DNA from: Pratylenchus scribneri
Lineage: Eukaryota > Nematoda > Chromadorea > Rhabditida > Pratylenchidae
NCBI GenBank assembly: GCA_030063045.1
Contig: JAQSEB010000109.1
Span: 930,001-994,000 of the forward strand
Direction: 5' to 3'
DNA length: 64,000 bases
Shown here: positions 8,564 through 20,508 of the stretch, piece after piece
Layout: every line of letters starts with the position of its first letter
How positions within the stretch are numbered: the stretch's first letter is position 1
The notes under the pieces: model-generated
Databases searched by the model: none
What the model was told of the DNA's origin: nothing
Seen by the model: the letters and a program-made list of their open reading frames with translations, nothing else
Program-made: the position numbers and the translations under genes

Positions 8564-11500
8564 ATGGATCGAAATGGCAGCGGAAATATTTCTTCTGGCG
8601 AGAATTCTGCCGACGAATTTGATTTTTGTGAAATTCCATCGGATGAAATGGACATGAAAATGGTGGTGGAAAAAATTAAAAAATTGGAGGTTAATTATTT
8701 AAAATAGTTCAGAAATTTTAATTTTTAAAATGTAGGCTGAAATGGCAGAAATGAAATTGAAAATGAATGGAATCGAAATGCAACAGGAGGTTTTAATTTT
8801 AAGATTAACTGAGGTTTTATTCCATAAATTATTTCATAGAATCATTGCGAAGCATGCAAAGTGGAATGCAAGCATTCAGCAGCAGAGAAGAAAGTGGAAT
8901 TACAGCGGAATTTTTCTAAGTCCGAGAGGTTTTATTTATGATTGAATATCTCTTTTAGCTTACATCTATCAGAAATAATGGTATTTGTGTCAACTGGGAA
9001 GTCCTCCCCCCCCCCCCCCTCTTTGGTTTATCAGCAGGATTGTTATGATCATTAGAGATCATTCAGGGATAAAAACTCATCTACTGTAGATCACAATGAA
9101 CCTAACCCTAATCCTTATGACCCAAAGGGGTACCTTTTAGTTTTTCTCTTCTCAACTAGAATCGAATAGCAACTATACCGTGTATTACCTCTTTTAATTC
9201 CCCACCCCCTTGCCCGGTCACGACTTTTAAGGACTCATATCTTCTGGTAGGGCGAAATTTTAAAAAAAAAGCAATTTTTATTGCATTTTCTTAGTTCCCC
9301 ATTACATAATTGGCGCCATTTTGGTAAGGGTCAATGCCAACATTTGCCAAATGTGTGACCTGTCATAATGGTAAATGTCAGAATTGGGCTTACCAAGATG
9401 GCCAAATGGGCAATGATATTCGTATTAGCATCCAAAATTATCTTAGCAGTGCAAATAAGATAGAAAATATTACAAATTTGCCATTTTTAAAGTACCAATC
9501 AGGCCCTCGCCGGTTCTTCTTCCACCGTTTCTTCCAAATCAATCATCGATCCTTCAATGATTCAAATGATTTGGGAAATTGGTGAAAAATTCGACGAATT
9601 GAAGGCAAAAAATGGTTGGAACGATGGAATGGCCAAATTGAAGGAAAAATTTGATGAATTGCAAATGACGGCAAATGATGAGGGGAATGGAAAAATGACG
9701 AATTAATGGAAGAAAATTCATCAGAAAAGTGTCATGAAATAGCAAAAGACGAAACTCAAAAGCAAAACATCCAACCACCACAGCAGTCAGCTCATCAGAA
9801 AGGTTTTGCAACGGCTAGCCGAGAGCCGACTTTTGCGGACCCTTCTTTTTGCGGACGAAACGGTTTGGTGTCAATGGCGATAAAGTTGATGCGGCATTTT
9901 TTATACTATTTTATTGGGCATAAAATTAGCATTTCATTGGCCATTATTGGGTATTCGCTGAGTTATGGCCAAAAAACCATTGGTTTAAATTAAAATTGTA
10001 TTTCCGGATTTTTTTGGCCATAACTTGGTGAATACCCAATATTGAACAGTGAATTTGATGCCATTTTATAGCTAATTTTATGCCGAATAAATGGTATAAA
10101 GAATGCCTCATAAATTTTACTGCCAACCGCACCAAACAGTTTCGTCCGCAAAAGATGGTTCCGCAAAAGGCGTTATACCTTTGAAACAATTTTTGAATTT
10201 TCTCAAATTTAATTTTTTGCATTGCTTTTATTTGCAGTAATCATGCAATCAACCAAACAACAATATGGAAGAAATATGGATCAAAATCAACTAAACAGCG
10301 ATCTCGCCTTTATCCACCAAAAACTGAAGGATGCAAAAACACCGGAAGAACGAGGACAAATCTACAAAGAACTTAAGACAGTTCCTTATCTTTTTTGCGA
10401 ATTTTTGAAATACAGCAAAAAGGTTTTTTAAATGATAAAATTTTAATTATTTTTTAAATATTTTTATAGCATGGTGATTTAATTTTAATCCCAGCAGAAA
10501 TGGGAATGCAACAACCAACAGTTCATGGTAAATCAGCAGGTCCAGAAGCAATTTCTTTGGATGGCCATCGATTTGATTCGGCTATTGGGAAGGGTCTCGA
10601 CTCGGATTTGGGCAATTCAGATTGGGATGACCACGTGGACAAAAAATGCCAACGATGCCTGAACCACAATGAAGTGAATGAGTGGAAAATAAGCAAATTA
10701 TAAACTGGAAATAGCGAAAAAAAATAGGGGAAGGCAATGGATATTTCCAAAATATCTTTACTTATGCTTGAACTCATTAGATTTGAAAGCCCATACAGAG
10801 GTGCCCCCGGATCTATCAATCATAGAGGGTGATTCTTTTCGAACCCTAGGTATTAAGATGGTTACACCCCAAACTTGGCGCCGTTTATAATTAATAATTC
10901 ATCAAGGACAAGAACTAAACAATAAACCAATTTGGATGACATCAAATTAAAGAGCAGAATTTTGACTATCATTTAATATAAATTTTTTATAAAAATTGGT
11001 CCAGAACTGAAGAAATTGTGAGCATAAAATCGTTTAAAATGATCTTTAATATAGATATTGAATGCTTTTTCGGACAGAAGTCCAACAATTATGAATCAAT
11101 TTGAATTAAAATATCATACATAGTAAAGAATCATCTGCTCTTTTAATATGATTATTGATTATGCAAACATTCAAATTGGTTCACACAAGTTGATGCCTTT
11201 TTATTATAAATGGTGCTCCGCTCTCTCTTAAGATGATCATAAGAAAATCCTATGGAATTATAAAAGGGATAATATCTTTTTTGCTAGCTATTTGGATTTT
11301 TTTGCTAGCTATAAATAATGATTTTTTTTGCTAGCTATAAATAATGATTTTTTTTGCTAGCTATAAATAATAATTTTTTTTTCTAGCTATAAATAATGAT
11401 TTTTTTTGCTAGCTATAAATAATGATTTTTTTTGCTAGCCATTTGGATTTTTTTTGCTAGCTATAAATAATGATTTTTTTTGCTAGCTATAAATAATGAT

Positions 11501-14381
11501 TTTTTTTGCTAGCTATAAATAATGATTTTTTTTGCTAGCTATAAATAATGATTTTTTTTGCTAGCTATAAATAATGATTTTTTTTGCTAGCCATTTGGAT
11601 TTTTTTTGCTAGCTATAAATAATGATTTTTTTTGCTAGCTATAAATAATGATTTTTTTTGCTAGCTATAAATAATGATTTTTTTTGCTAGCTATAAATAA
11701 TAATTTTTTTTTCTAGCTATAAATAATGATTTTTTTTGCTAGCTATAAATAATAATTTTTTTTTCTAGCTATAAATAATGATTTTTTTTGCTAGCTATAA
11801 ATAATGATTTTTTTTGCTAGCTATAAATAATGATTTTTTTTGCTAGCTATAAATAATAATTTTTTTTTCTAGCTATAAATAATGATTTTTTTTGCTAGCT
11901 ATAAATAATAATTTTTTTTGCTAGCTATAAATAATGATTTTTTTTGCTAGCTATAAATAATGATTTTTTTTGCTAGCTATAAATAATGATTTTTTTTGCT
12001 AGCCATTTGGATTTTTTTTGCTAGCTATAAATAATGATTTTTTTTGCTAGCTATAAATAATGATTTTTTTTGCTAGCTATAAATAATGATTTTTTTTGCT
12101 AGCTATAAATAATAATTTTTTTTTCTAGCTATAAATAATGATTTTTTTTGCTAGCTATAAATAATGATTTTTTTTGCTAGCCATTTGGATTTTTTTTGCT
12201 AGCTATAAATAATGATTTTTTTTGCTAGCTATAAATAATGATTTTTTTTGCTAGCTATAAATAATGATTTTTTTTGCTAGCTATAAATAATGATTTTTTT
12301 TGCTAGCTATAAATAATGATTTTTTTTGCTAGCCATTTGGATTTTTTTTGCTAGCTATAAATAATGATTTTTTTTGCTAGCTATAAATAATGATTTTTTT
12401 TGCTAGCTATAAATAATGATTTTTTTTGCTAGCCATTTGGATTTTTTTTGCTAGCTATAAATAATGATTTTTTTTGCTAGCTATAAATAATGATTTTTTT
12501 TGCTAGCCATTTGGATTTTTTTTGCTAGCTATAAATAATGATTTTTTTTGCTAGCTATAAATAATTATTTTTTTTGCTAGCTATTTGGATTTTTTGTTAG
12601 CTGGCTGGGATTTTTTGTCTTTCACGTTGTAAATAATAGAAAATGGTTTGTAAAATTGAAATTTGGATAAAATTGGTTTAATTATGGCCAAAATGGATAA
12701 AAAGGAGGTGTACGGGATATAGCCGGATATATGAGGATTAGGGTGGATATGGTCGGATTAAGGGGGATTAATGTCTGAAATAGATTGGGAATGACCCGGA
12801 GGGCCATTTGAAGGTCGGGGAAGTGTCTGAGAGTGGCAAAAAAATCTTTATTTATAGCTAGCAAAAAAAATCCAAATAGCTAGCAAAAAAAATAGGCATT
12901 CATTATAAAAGCAGCCAATCATAGTTACGGAACTCTTACTCCTTTTTAAATTAAATTTTTATATAAAAATTCTTGTAAAATTTTGTAGTTTTTTATATCA
13001 CCAAAATACTAACAATTAGATAAAATAATAATTTGCATTTGTGAATTTTTCAGCAAAATCCGCGCAAAGGCCATAAACCATTTTGCCCCTATCGAGATTG
13101 TCAATGTGATAAGTGCAAAATGGTGGAGAGAAGGCGACTGCTGAACAATCCATTGAGCACACGAAAACCAGGCGAAGTCAAAAATGAAGAAGGGAAAGGA
13201 CAACAAAATGGCCCAGAGCCAAGGAAACCAAATTGTGCACGTTGCAATGCTCATGGGGTGGGAAACATCCTTGAAGGTCACAAAAAGGTGAGGTTATTAT
13301 AAAACGATAAATGGGAATAAGTAGTTAATTTTGCTAAATTGTTTGGATAAACACACTTCAAGGGATTTTTTCCTAAATTTTTTAAACATTTTTGGCCTAG
13401 TTTTAAAAAAGTTGGAGAAAAGATTTCTTAGCCATAACCATCTATGGAATTGGAAATCACTCTTTGTTATCAAAAATTATAAAACCTTTTCAAATTTAGT
13501 CTATTTGCCCTTTCCGTGAATGCCATTGCGAAAAATGCCAGTTGGTTGTGGAAAGACGTAAATTGATGGCCGCCCAAATCAAATTGCGTCGAAAGCAGAA
13601 GAAAGAAATGGCCAATGGAATTTATGTGGCCAAATCCAGCTACAGCAATCCACGAATGCCATTGCCATTCGAATTTGAAATAAAGGAAGAAAATGCAGAA
13701 AAGTGCCATGGAATGGAAGAAGAAGGAATTGTGAAAGAGAATGAAGAATTGAAAGAGGCAAAAGTTGAAGAAAAGTGTATTTTTGAGAAAGAAGAAAAAG
13801 TCGAAAAATTGACGTAATCACTAATTACCCTTTTCGTAAATTATTTTAATTCCCTCCATTTTTCAGTGGGTCAAATGGAATGGGTCTGGCATCTCAGCAA
13901 ATTAAGGGCGGGCAATCCCAGTGTCCGGAGAAGCGAAAATTGATTCAACAACAACTTCTCCTCATTTTACACTCCCAAAAATGCCAACAACGAGCAAAAG
14001 TAATAAATAAATTAAATTATTTGGTTAAAATGTTTGACATTTCTTCAGCAAGAAACGCACAATCCGACCAAATGCCCATTGGCCTACTGCGATGTGATGA
14101 AGAAAGTGCTCGAGCATATGGTCAATTGCAATCTTGGCCGTCAATGCCAATATCCGCATTGTGCATCATCTCGTCAAATAATCACACATTGGAAGAATTG
14201 CATCAAAGAGGATTGCCCCGTGTGTAATCCTGTGAAGAAATACACCAATCAATTTTATAAAGGTGGCTGGGGGAACGATAGGTCGAAAATAATTTTGCAT
14301 TTGCTAGATCAATGTGGGTCAGCGGCAATCACCAACAAGACCAACAATCCACCGGCGAGTGAAATGGCTGAAGAACAATGA
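8564..14381 (+). CDS. Ten-exon protein with two DM domains and a CBP-type TAZ1 zinc finger
   Basis: Exons: 8564-8689, 8736-8789, 8840-8928, 9493-9802, 10238-10422, 10470-10673, 13054-13287, 13500-13813, 13867-13999 and 14049-14381. All junctions match in phase; the product is about 660 residues. DM1 (about 314-350) is split by the big intron: KCQRCLNHNE, then GHKPFCPYRDCQCDKC. DM2 (about 384-440) reads NCARCNAHG...GHKK, then CPFRECHCEKC and ERRKLMAAQIKLRRKQ, with one extra residue between HK and C. The C-terminus is a full TAZ1 domain (PEKRKLIQQQLLLILHSQKC, HCASSRQIITHWKNC, DCPVCNPVKKY) with all His/Cys ligands. DM domains bind DNA in sex determination; CBP/p300 TAZ1 binds transactivation domains, so this is probably a nuclear regulator. 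Exon 3 has NHCEACKVECKH. Exon 4 needs a one-base correction near 9686 to stay open: sequencing error or mutation. Confidence 0.75.
9831..10172. repeat. Foldback element in intron 4 of the DM/TAZ1 gene
   Basis: GCGGACGAAACGGTTTGGTG on the left pairs with CACCAAACAGTTTCGTCCGC on the right, with further pairing inward (GGCCATAACT, GGTATTC). A half-copy lies at about 46269-46440. It is MITE-like and non-coding. Confidence 0.7.
11281..12610 (+). repeat. 26-bp minisatellite in intron 6 of the DM/TAZ1 gene
   Basis: About fifty tandem units consist of a run of eight T followed by GCTAGCTATAAATAATGA. A 22-bp variant carrying GCTAGCCATTTGGA is interspersed. Each unit carries the palindrome GCTAGC. Two inverted units occur at about 12851-12893, beyond a 240-bp spacer. 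The array lies inside the intron that splits DM1. Confidence 0.9.
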
Positions 14382-15083
14382 GAAAATGGAAAAGAATTAG
14401 TGGAAAAAAACAAAAGGATGAATGATTAATATTAAAGCTTACAATCACATGATAATATCTTAAATTCTCCCATTTTTCAATAATTTTTCTTAAATTCCAA
14501 ATCTACGTTCTACAAAAGTCATCAATTAAAACAAATACACACGAAAATTTTCTTCTTCATTTTTTTACGTGAATCAAAATATTTCCGACATTTCTTAAAT
14601 TGAAAAAAAATTTCGGATAAATGATAAAATGTAATCTTCTTACCATGAAAATAAGTTATATTTTTTACAAGCTTTTACATTTATTTAAACTTTTTTGGAC
14701 ATGAATTTGCGGAATTTTTATATTTAATTTTTTTATAATTTTTGGATGCAGTAAATTAAAATTAAGGAAATATTTGTCGAAAATTTACCAAATAATATTT
14801 TTTAAAAATTTAATTCCAGAATAATGAATACTAAATAAATTGTGACAAATTCAATCTGCATAGTTGGGTATATTAAGACTGAAATTTATGGGCGATAATA
14901 AAAGTTTATGTTACTTCAATAAGTTTTTGTATACGATTATCAATAAATCTGTAGCGAATTTTTGTGCAGAAAAATCGATTTTTTTTTTCTCCAATTAATT
15001 TATCAGATAAAAAGATTGTATAATGGTTTTTAAATAGCTAATAGTTGGAAAAATTTCCAGTTTAATCGATATTCTCCTCGAAA
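14382..15083. other. Gene-free AT-rich spacer
   Basis: This spacer separates the 3' ends of the DM/TAZ1 gene (+) and the SPRY gene (-), which converge. It is very AT-rich with no coding signal. Confidence 0.5.
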
Positions 15084-18000
15084 TTAACCAAAAAATTTCA
15101 GTTTTCTATTATTAGGAAATTTGAATTCCTTCTTCATCATCAAATCAAAATGCTCCAGGCCAAAATTTGCTTTGATTGAAGTGCCTTTCGAGCATAGGCT
15201 AACTGCCGGGAACAGGTTGAGATTGGCAAAATGGGAAGGCAAAACAGTCATTCCTTGAATTTAATTAATATTAAAAAAGGATGGCATTTAATTTGGCGAA
15301 AAAACATTGAAAATGGCGAAGTTTTGAAAATTGCGAAAAGCCTTATATAGGTTTAGATGGCCATATACCCAATCGATAGATCTTGTCAAGACGCGTCGAA
15401 TGGTATATATTTTGTCGTAGTTTGATCAAAAATTAAGGGTTTTAAACCACTTAAACCATTTTATGGGTTTTAGTTCAAAACTAATTAAACCATGACAAAT
15501 TATATATTATTCGACGCGTCTTGACGAGCTCTATCCAATGTGGTATATGGTTTGGAATTTTGGACAAACCATTCAACCGTTATAAACTTTTCGACATTTT
15601 CAATGTTTCCCATAAAAAATATAAAAAAATTTTCAATTACCAATTAATGCTCCATTGCAAATGGCATAACACATCAAATGACCAGCCATCGTAACCAAAT
15701 AAATGCCAATTAAATCGTCGTCAGTAAATGTTTTCAGAGCAGTATCGTAAGAATATCCGCCGACCAGAATTTTGTCACCTCTCAGTCCGATTGAGTTTTT
15801 ACTAGTGCCCAATTGTTTATCCGAGGGAAATTCCGAATCACAAAATCCGATTGCCACATCAAAACTGTGAATTAATAATATTAATAATTCAGACATTTTG
15901 TGTTTTCTAAATTTTGTTTTTTCTTTAATAAAAAATTTTTTGTGTTTTTCTTAATAAAAACAATTTGTGTTTTCCTTAATAAAAACAATTTGTGTTTTCC
16001 TTAATAAAAACAATTTGTGTTTTCTTTAATAAAAAATTTTTTGTGTTTTTCTTAATAAAAAATTTTGTGTTTTCCTTAATAAAAACATTTTGTGTTTTCC
16101 TTAATAAAAACAATTTGTGTTTTCCTTAATAAAAAAATTTTGTGTTTTCCTTAATAAAAACATTTTGTGTTTTCCTTAATAAAAACAATTTGTGTTTTCC
16201 TTAATAAAAAAATTTTGTGTTTTCCTTAATAAAAACATTTTGTGTTTTCCTTAATAAAAACAATTTGTGTTTTCCTTAATAAAAACAATTTGTGTTTTCC
16301 TTAATAAAAACAATTTGTGTTTTCCTTAATAAAAAAATTTTGTGTTTTCCTTAATAAAAACATTTTGTGTTTTCCTTAATAAAAACAATTTGTGTTTTCT
16401 TTAATAAAAAAATTTTTGTGTTTTTCTTAATAAAAAATTTTGTGTTTTCCTTAATAAAAACATTTTGTGTTTTCCTTAATAAAAACATTTTGTGTTTTCC
16501 TTAATAAAAACAATTTGTGTTTTCCTTAATAAAAACAATTTGTGTTTTCCTTAATAAAAACAATTTGTGTTTTCTTTAATAAAAAATTTTTTGTGTTTTT
16601 CTTAATAAAAAATTTTGTGTTTTCCTTAATAAAAACATTTTGTGTTTTCCTTAATAAAAACAATTTGTGTTTTCCTTAATAAAAACATTTTGTGTTTTCC
16701 TTATAATAAAAAATTTTTGTATTTTTGTTCATCCAAACATTTGTTTTGTTTGTCAAAACATTCTGGATGTTTTTTATTTTTCAAAAAAACAAAAATTATG
16801 TATATTAGCAAAAATTTAAATTTTTAAAAAATTAACTGACCGATTTTTAAGAATTTTTGTCTCATAATAGCCAACAATTTTGAATCCATCTGCTTTGTTC
16901 AAAGATAATTTTGAAATTGGAAGTTCGGCACGAACAGTAATAGGTTCTTAAAAATAATTTTTGTATTTCAACGAATTTTTATTGAATTTTTACCATCACT
17001 TTTTCCCGAATGAGTCAATGTGAGTTGATCTTGGCCAATATTCAATTCCGGAAGTTGATCTCGACTGACCGTCCATTTATTATTTTTCGCAAAGGAAAAA
17101 TTGCTTATGGCTGCCTCCAATTGGCGTGATGCAAACTGTTTGTGCATTTTTTCAAAAACCGGTCCTAAATAATAGTCAGCCAAATAATGAATTGCAGTTA
17201 GCATGAGGAGACAGCATATGAATATCTTAGAGACAGTCCACCGTCCTACATAGTAAATGAGCTGTGTTCGTCCGTCACGCTAAAAATTGGTGTTAAAATT
17301 ATTTTTTGGGAATTTTTGAATATTTTTTTTTCAAAAAATGGCTGCGGTTTTTTGCCGAATAATTCGGTTTCTTTTAACGAAAATTTAATAATTTGTACTT
17401 ATTGGTGTTTGATCCTAGACGCATAAACCTTATACCCATTTTATAGAGCTCATCGAGACGCGTAGAATCAAATGTATTAAACGGTTTAAACCAGATAAGG
17501 TTTTTTGGTTTATTGCTCTTTTAGTTTTGTACCAAACCGTGTCAAACTATATATTAATCGACGCGTCTCGATGAGCTCTATAAAATGGGTATAAGGTTTA
17601 TACGTCTAGGATCAAACAACAATGAGTTATAAAACTTTCGGCAAAATAAAGGTACTTTTCCGTTATGGGCCACCCTACCAAATTATCCTTGGTTCCCTCC
17701 AGCATTTTTTTCGTAAAATTTGGCATTTTCTTATAAAATTGACTTGATATTATGAAAATGATGTTAAAATTCTTGATAAGCGCACCCAAAATTACCTCTA
17801 GAGAATAAGTTTCGTAATTTTTGTAAAGCTATGGTGGCCCATAACGGAAAAGTACCAAAATAAACCGATTTATTCTCGCTTCACTTTTAATCGGAACGAT
17901 TAGTGCGGCATATGCTGCTTATTCGTCTCGTCTAGAGAGAGGAGTTGAATTGTATTAATTTTGACTCGATTGGAATACTAGACTAAGAGAGACTATCTGT

Positions 18001-20508
18001 TCGCCAGAGGATTGTCTTTAAAAATATTAATTTTCTTACCACTCGTTTTCCAAATCCTTCATTTGGGATTTCGCGCTTTTCATCGCTTCCATTTTTCATT
18101 TCTTCAATTGAGCCTTTTTGCTTTTCATCAATTGGGTTTTCCAATAATCCAGCAAAGCTCTTTTGCTTTATGCCCATTTGTTTTTCCAATTGTTCAATTA
18201 AACTTTTAAGTTTCTCGTCAATTCCATTTTGCATTCGTTCAATGGAGACTTCGTGTTTTTGTTCCATTTGTTTCTTCATTTGTTCAATTAGGAATTTGTA
18301 CTTTTGGTCCATTCGTGTTTCCAATATTTCAATTGAAGTTTGCTTTGCCGCCATTCCTTTTTGCATTTTTTCAATTAATCCTTGAATGTTTTTATTCATT
18401 AATTCATTACTTTTATTAGGTACTTGTAGAATTTGTCCGCTTTTTCTTCAAAAAATTTTTTGCAAATTTTTTGGTGAAATTATATACCAATCGACGCGTC
18501 TTGACGAGCTGGTAACGAAAATGTAAAAAATTTTGAACATCCATACATTTTTGGCCGGGTTATGGTCATTTGAAAATGGCGAAAGTGGAGATCCCTCCTA
18601 TGAGATGAGTCTACTCGAAAAATTTTTTGAAAATTTTTTAGACCAAAATATAGCTAATTCGATGCTTCTCGTCGAGAGGAGTACGAATTTGTCATCCGTT
18701 TCGCACAAAAACAAAAAAAGTTACAGTCGTGCAAATGCTCCGTAGTTCCAACACATTCTAGCGGGAAAAAAGGTCATAACTTTTTTTATTTTTGGGTTTT
18801 ATGCAAAACCGCTAGCATTTTCGTAACCACAGCTCATCAAGACGCGTCGATTGGTATATCATTTCCGAAAAATTTTTTTGAAAACAAAAATTGTGAAGAA
18901 AAAGTGGACTTTTAAACTCCACAAGTACCAAAAATTATTGAATTAAAAACCATTAAGTTTTGCGTCCATTCGTTCATCAATGCTTTCCAATTGTTCATTT
19001 AAACTTTCCACTTCATCTTTCATTCGTTCAATTAAATTTCCGTACTTCTCATCCATTCCCATGTGCATTTCTTCAATTGAATCTTGAATGTTTTTATCGG
19101 TAATTTTAAATTATTGTGGTCCCAAAAATTTTTTTTCGACAATTAATTTCTGGGTGTTCGGTGTTTTCCGCGGGTAGTAAAAGAAAGATCTAACTTCCAT
19201 TTTTTCATATTTTATCATCTTGGTAAGGTAATGTTGAGTGCCGACTTTAACCAAGAAAAAGCAAAGAGGGGACCAAGGCCAACTGAAAATTTTTTTCATA
19301 GCCATATTTATAGCTCAATCGACACAGTTCGTCGTGCCGAATCGAATGGTAGATGGTACCATTTTTATAAGATAGTATCCAAATTTAAGCTAGTTATAGT
19401 ACGTGAAAAAATGTTCAATAAAATTGCCCTTGGTCCCCCTCCTCTTTGCTTTTTTTGGTTGGTAAAAATCAGCATTACTTTACCAAGCCACGATGGCAGG
19501 ATATGACAATTGGATGTTAGATTCGTGTTCTACGACTCCGAAAACCCTGGAAAACCCATTTTCGAAAAAATTTTCGAGACCACAATTCTTTACAATTGCC
19601 TTTTTGTTCATTAAACTTTTAATTATTGAATTAAACTTTAAACCTTTAAGTTTTTGTCCCATTCGTTTTTCCAATTCAAAAAATATGCCGTCATAATTCG
19701 CTTGCATTTGCTCTTTCAATTCTTCAATTGAACCCTGATGTTTTTGGTCCATTCCATTTTCCAAATGTTCAATCAAACATTTAAATTGTTCGTCGATTCC
19801 ATTTCGCAAAGCATTAAAATTTTGTTGCAAATCTGTGAGCCAGGAATTAGCTGCCGATGAATTTGCCGAATATTTTTGTTTTCCGGCTTCAATTTCTGAT
19901 TCCAATTTATGGACACTCTTCTTTACCTAAATATTTAAAATTATCTATTTTATTATGAGAAAGGCTATTTTTTGCCGAATAAGTTATTTTTGCCGAATAA
20001 ATCGGTTTCTTTTGCCGAAAGTTTAATAACTTGTTGGTGTTTGATGCTAGACGCATAAAACCTATTTTATAGAGCTAATCGAGACGCGTCGATTGATAAA
20101 TAGCTTGTCACGGTTTGGTTCAAACTTAAGAGTTATAAACCAAAAGCCATAACTAGTTTAAACCGTTTGATACCTTTGTATTTAAACAAACCATGACAAA
20201 TTATATGCCCATTCGACGCGTCTCGATTAGCTCTATAAAATGGATATAAGATAAGTTTTGTACGTCTATAATCAAACACCAACAAGTTATTAAACTTTCA
20301 GCAAAAGAAACCGATCGGCAAAAAAATCGCACCATTTTTTTATTTATTTTTTAGCATCAAATTTAACCTCTTCGATGATTGAATTGATTGATTTTTTGTC
20401 GGGAATTTTCTCGCAATATTTGCGATGCGAAAGAATTTGACTGGTTGCTGGAAATGTTGTTGAAATCCGAGAGAGGCCAATTTTGGAAAAGCAGCCTAGG
20501 CGAAGCAT
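15084..20508 (-). CDS. Presequence, coiled-coil, membrane-segment, SPRY protein
   Basis: Minus-strand exons: 20508-20368, 19926-19644, 19082-18951, 18422-18040 (or from 18380), 17279-16994, 16946-16841, 15864-15641 and 15253-15084. All phases match; the product is about 574 residues (560 with the alternative start). Exon 1 is a basic MLRLGCFSKIG..HRKYCEKIPDKK segment resembling a mitochondrial presequence. Exon 2 begins VKKSVHKLESEIE. Exons 2-4 form heptad coiled-coil repeats (LIEQMKKQMEQKHE type). Exon 5 has a hydrophobic probable membrane segment (KIFICCLLMLTAIHYLADYY). Exons 6-8 form a SPRY domain: GFKIVGYYETKIL, DVAIGFCDSEFP, LGTSKNSIGLRGD, DDLIGIYL, LFPAVSLCSKGTSIKANFG. SPRY domains mediate protein binding. 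Exons 1-2 are homologous to those of the three genes at 21.8-29.8 kb. Confidence 0.7.
15296..15612. repeat. Foldback element with ACGCGT core (intron of the SPRY gene)
   Basis: The arms share CATTGAAAATGGCGAAG-type ends. The inner pair GTCAAGACGCGTCGAATGGTA and its inverse ATTCGACGCGTCTTGACGAGC flank a centre rich in AAACCATT. The element fills most of the last intron. Confidence 0.75.
15895..16720. repeat. 26-bp minisatellite in an intron of the SPRY gene
   Basis: Tandem units of TTGTGTTTTCCTTAATAAAA plus about six variable bases, some 30 copies, lie between the two exons that encode the first and middle parts of the SPRY domain. Confidence 0.9.
17353..17858. repeat. Two adjacent foldback elements (ACGCGT type, then GGTACTTTTCCGTTATGG type)
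   Basis: The first (17353-17650) has long arms: TTATACCCATTTTATAGAGC in inverse orientation on each side and an inner GACGCGTC pair. The second (about 17650-17858) is bounded by GGTACTTTTCCGTTATGGGC and its inverse; a one-armed relative lies at 22020-22190. Both are in an intron of the SPRY gene. Confidence 0.75.
18485..18866. repeat. Foldback element with ACGCGT core
   Basis: ATACCAATCGACGCGTCTTG (18486-18505) pairs with CAAGACGCGTCGATTGGTAT (18845-18864); the arms continue inward with GGTAACGAAAATG. It is intronic in the SPRY gene. Confidence 0.75.
19112..19610. repeat. Foldback element related to 4220-4710
   Basis: The ends are ATTGTGGTCCCAAAAATTTT and the inverse AAAATTTTCGAGACCACAAT. 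Inner pairs include TTGGTAAGGTAATG with its inverse near 19470-19485. It is intronic in the SPRY gene and shares the CTCAATCGA..GAATCGAATGGTA centre with the copy at 4.2 kb. Confidence 0.7.
19968..20332. repeat. Foldback element with ACGCGT core (first intron of the SPRY gene)
   Basis: Long arms carry AATCGGTTTCTTTTGCCGAA, TAACTTGTTGGTGTTTGAT and GAGACGCGTCGATTG, with inverse copies on the right. It is a close relative of 17353-17650. Confidence 0.75.

Noticed and set aside
9334..9585. Frame beginning with a Cys-rich CVTCHNGKCQNW stretch
   Set aside because: Similar DNA recurs near 24743 in a repeat context, and it does not join in phase to the DM/TAZ1 exons. The true exon starts at 9493 in another frame.
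11281..16720. CRISPR-like array interpretation of the tandem repeats
   Set aside because: The units are contiguous with no unique spacers, and the setting is eukaryotic introns.
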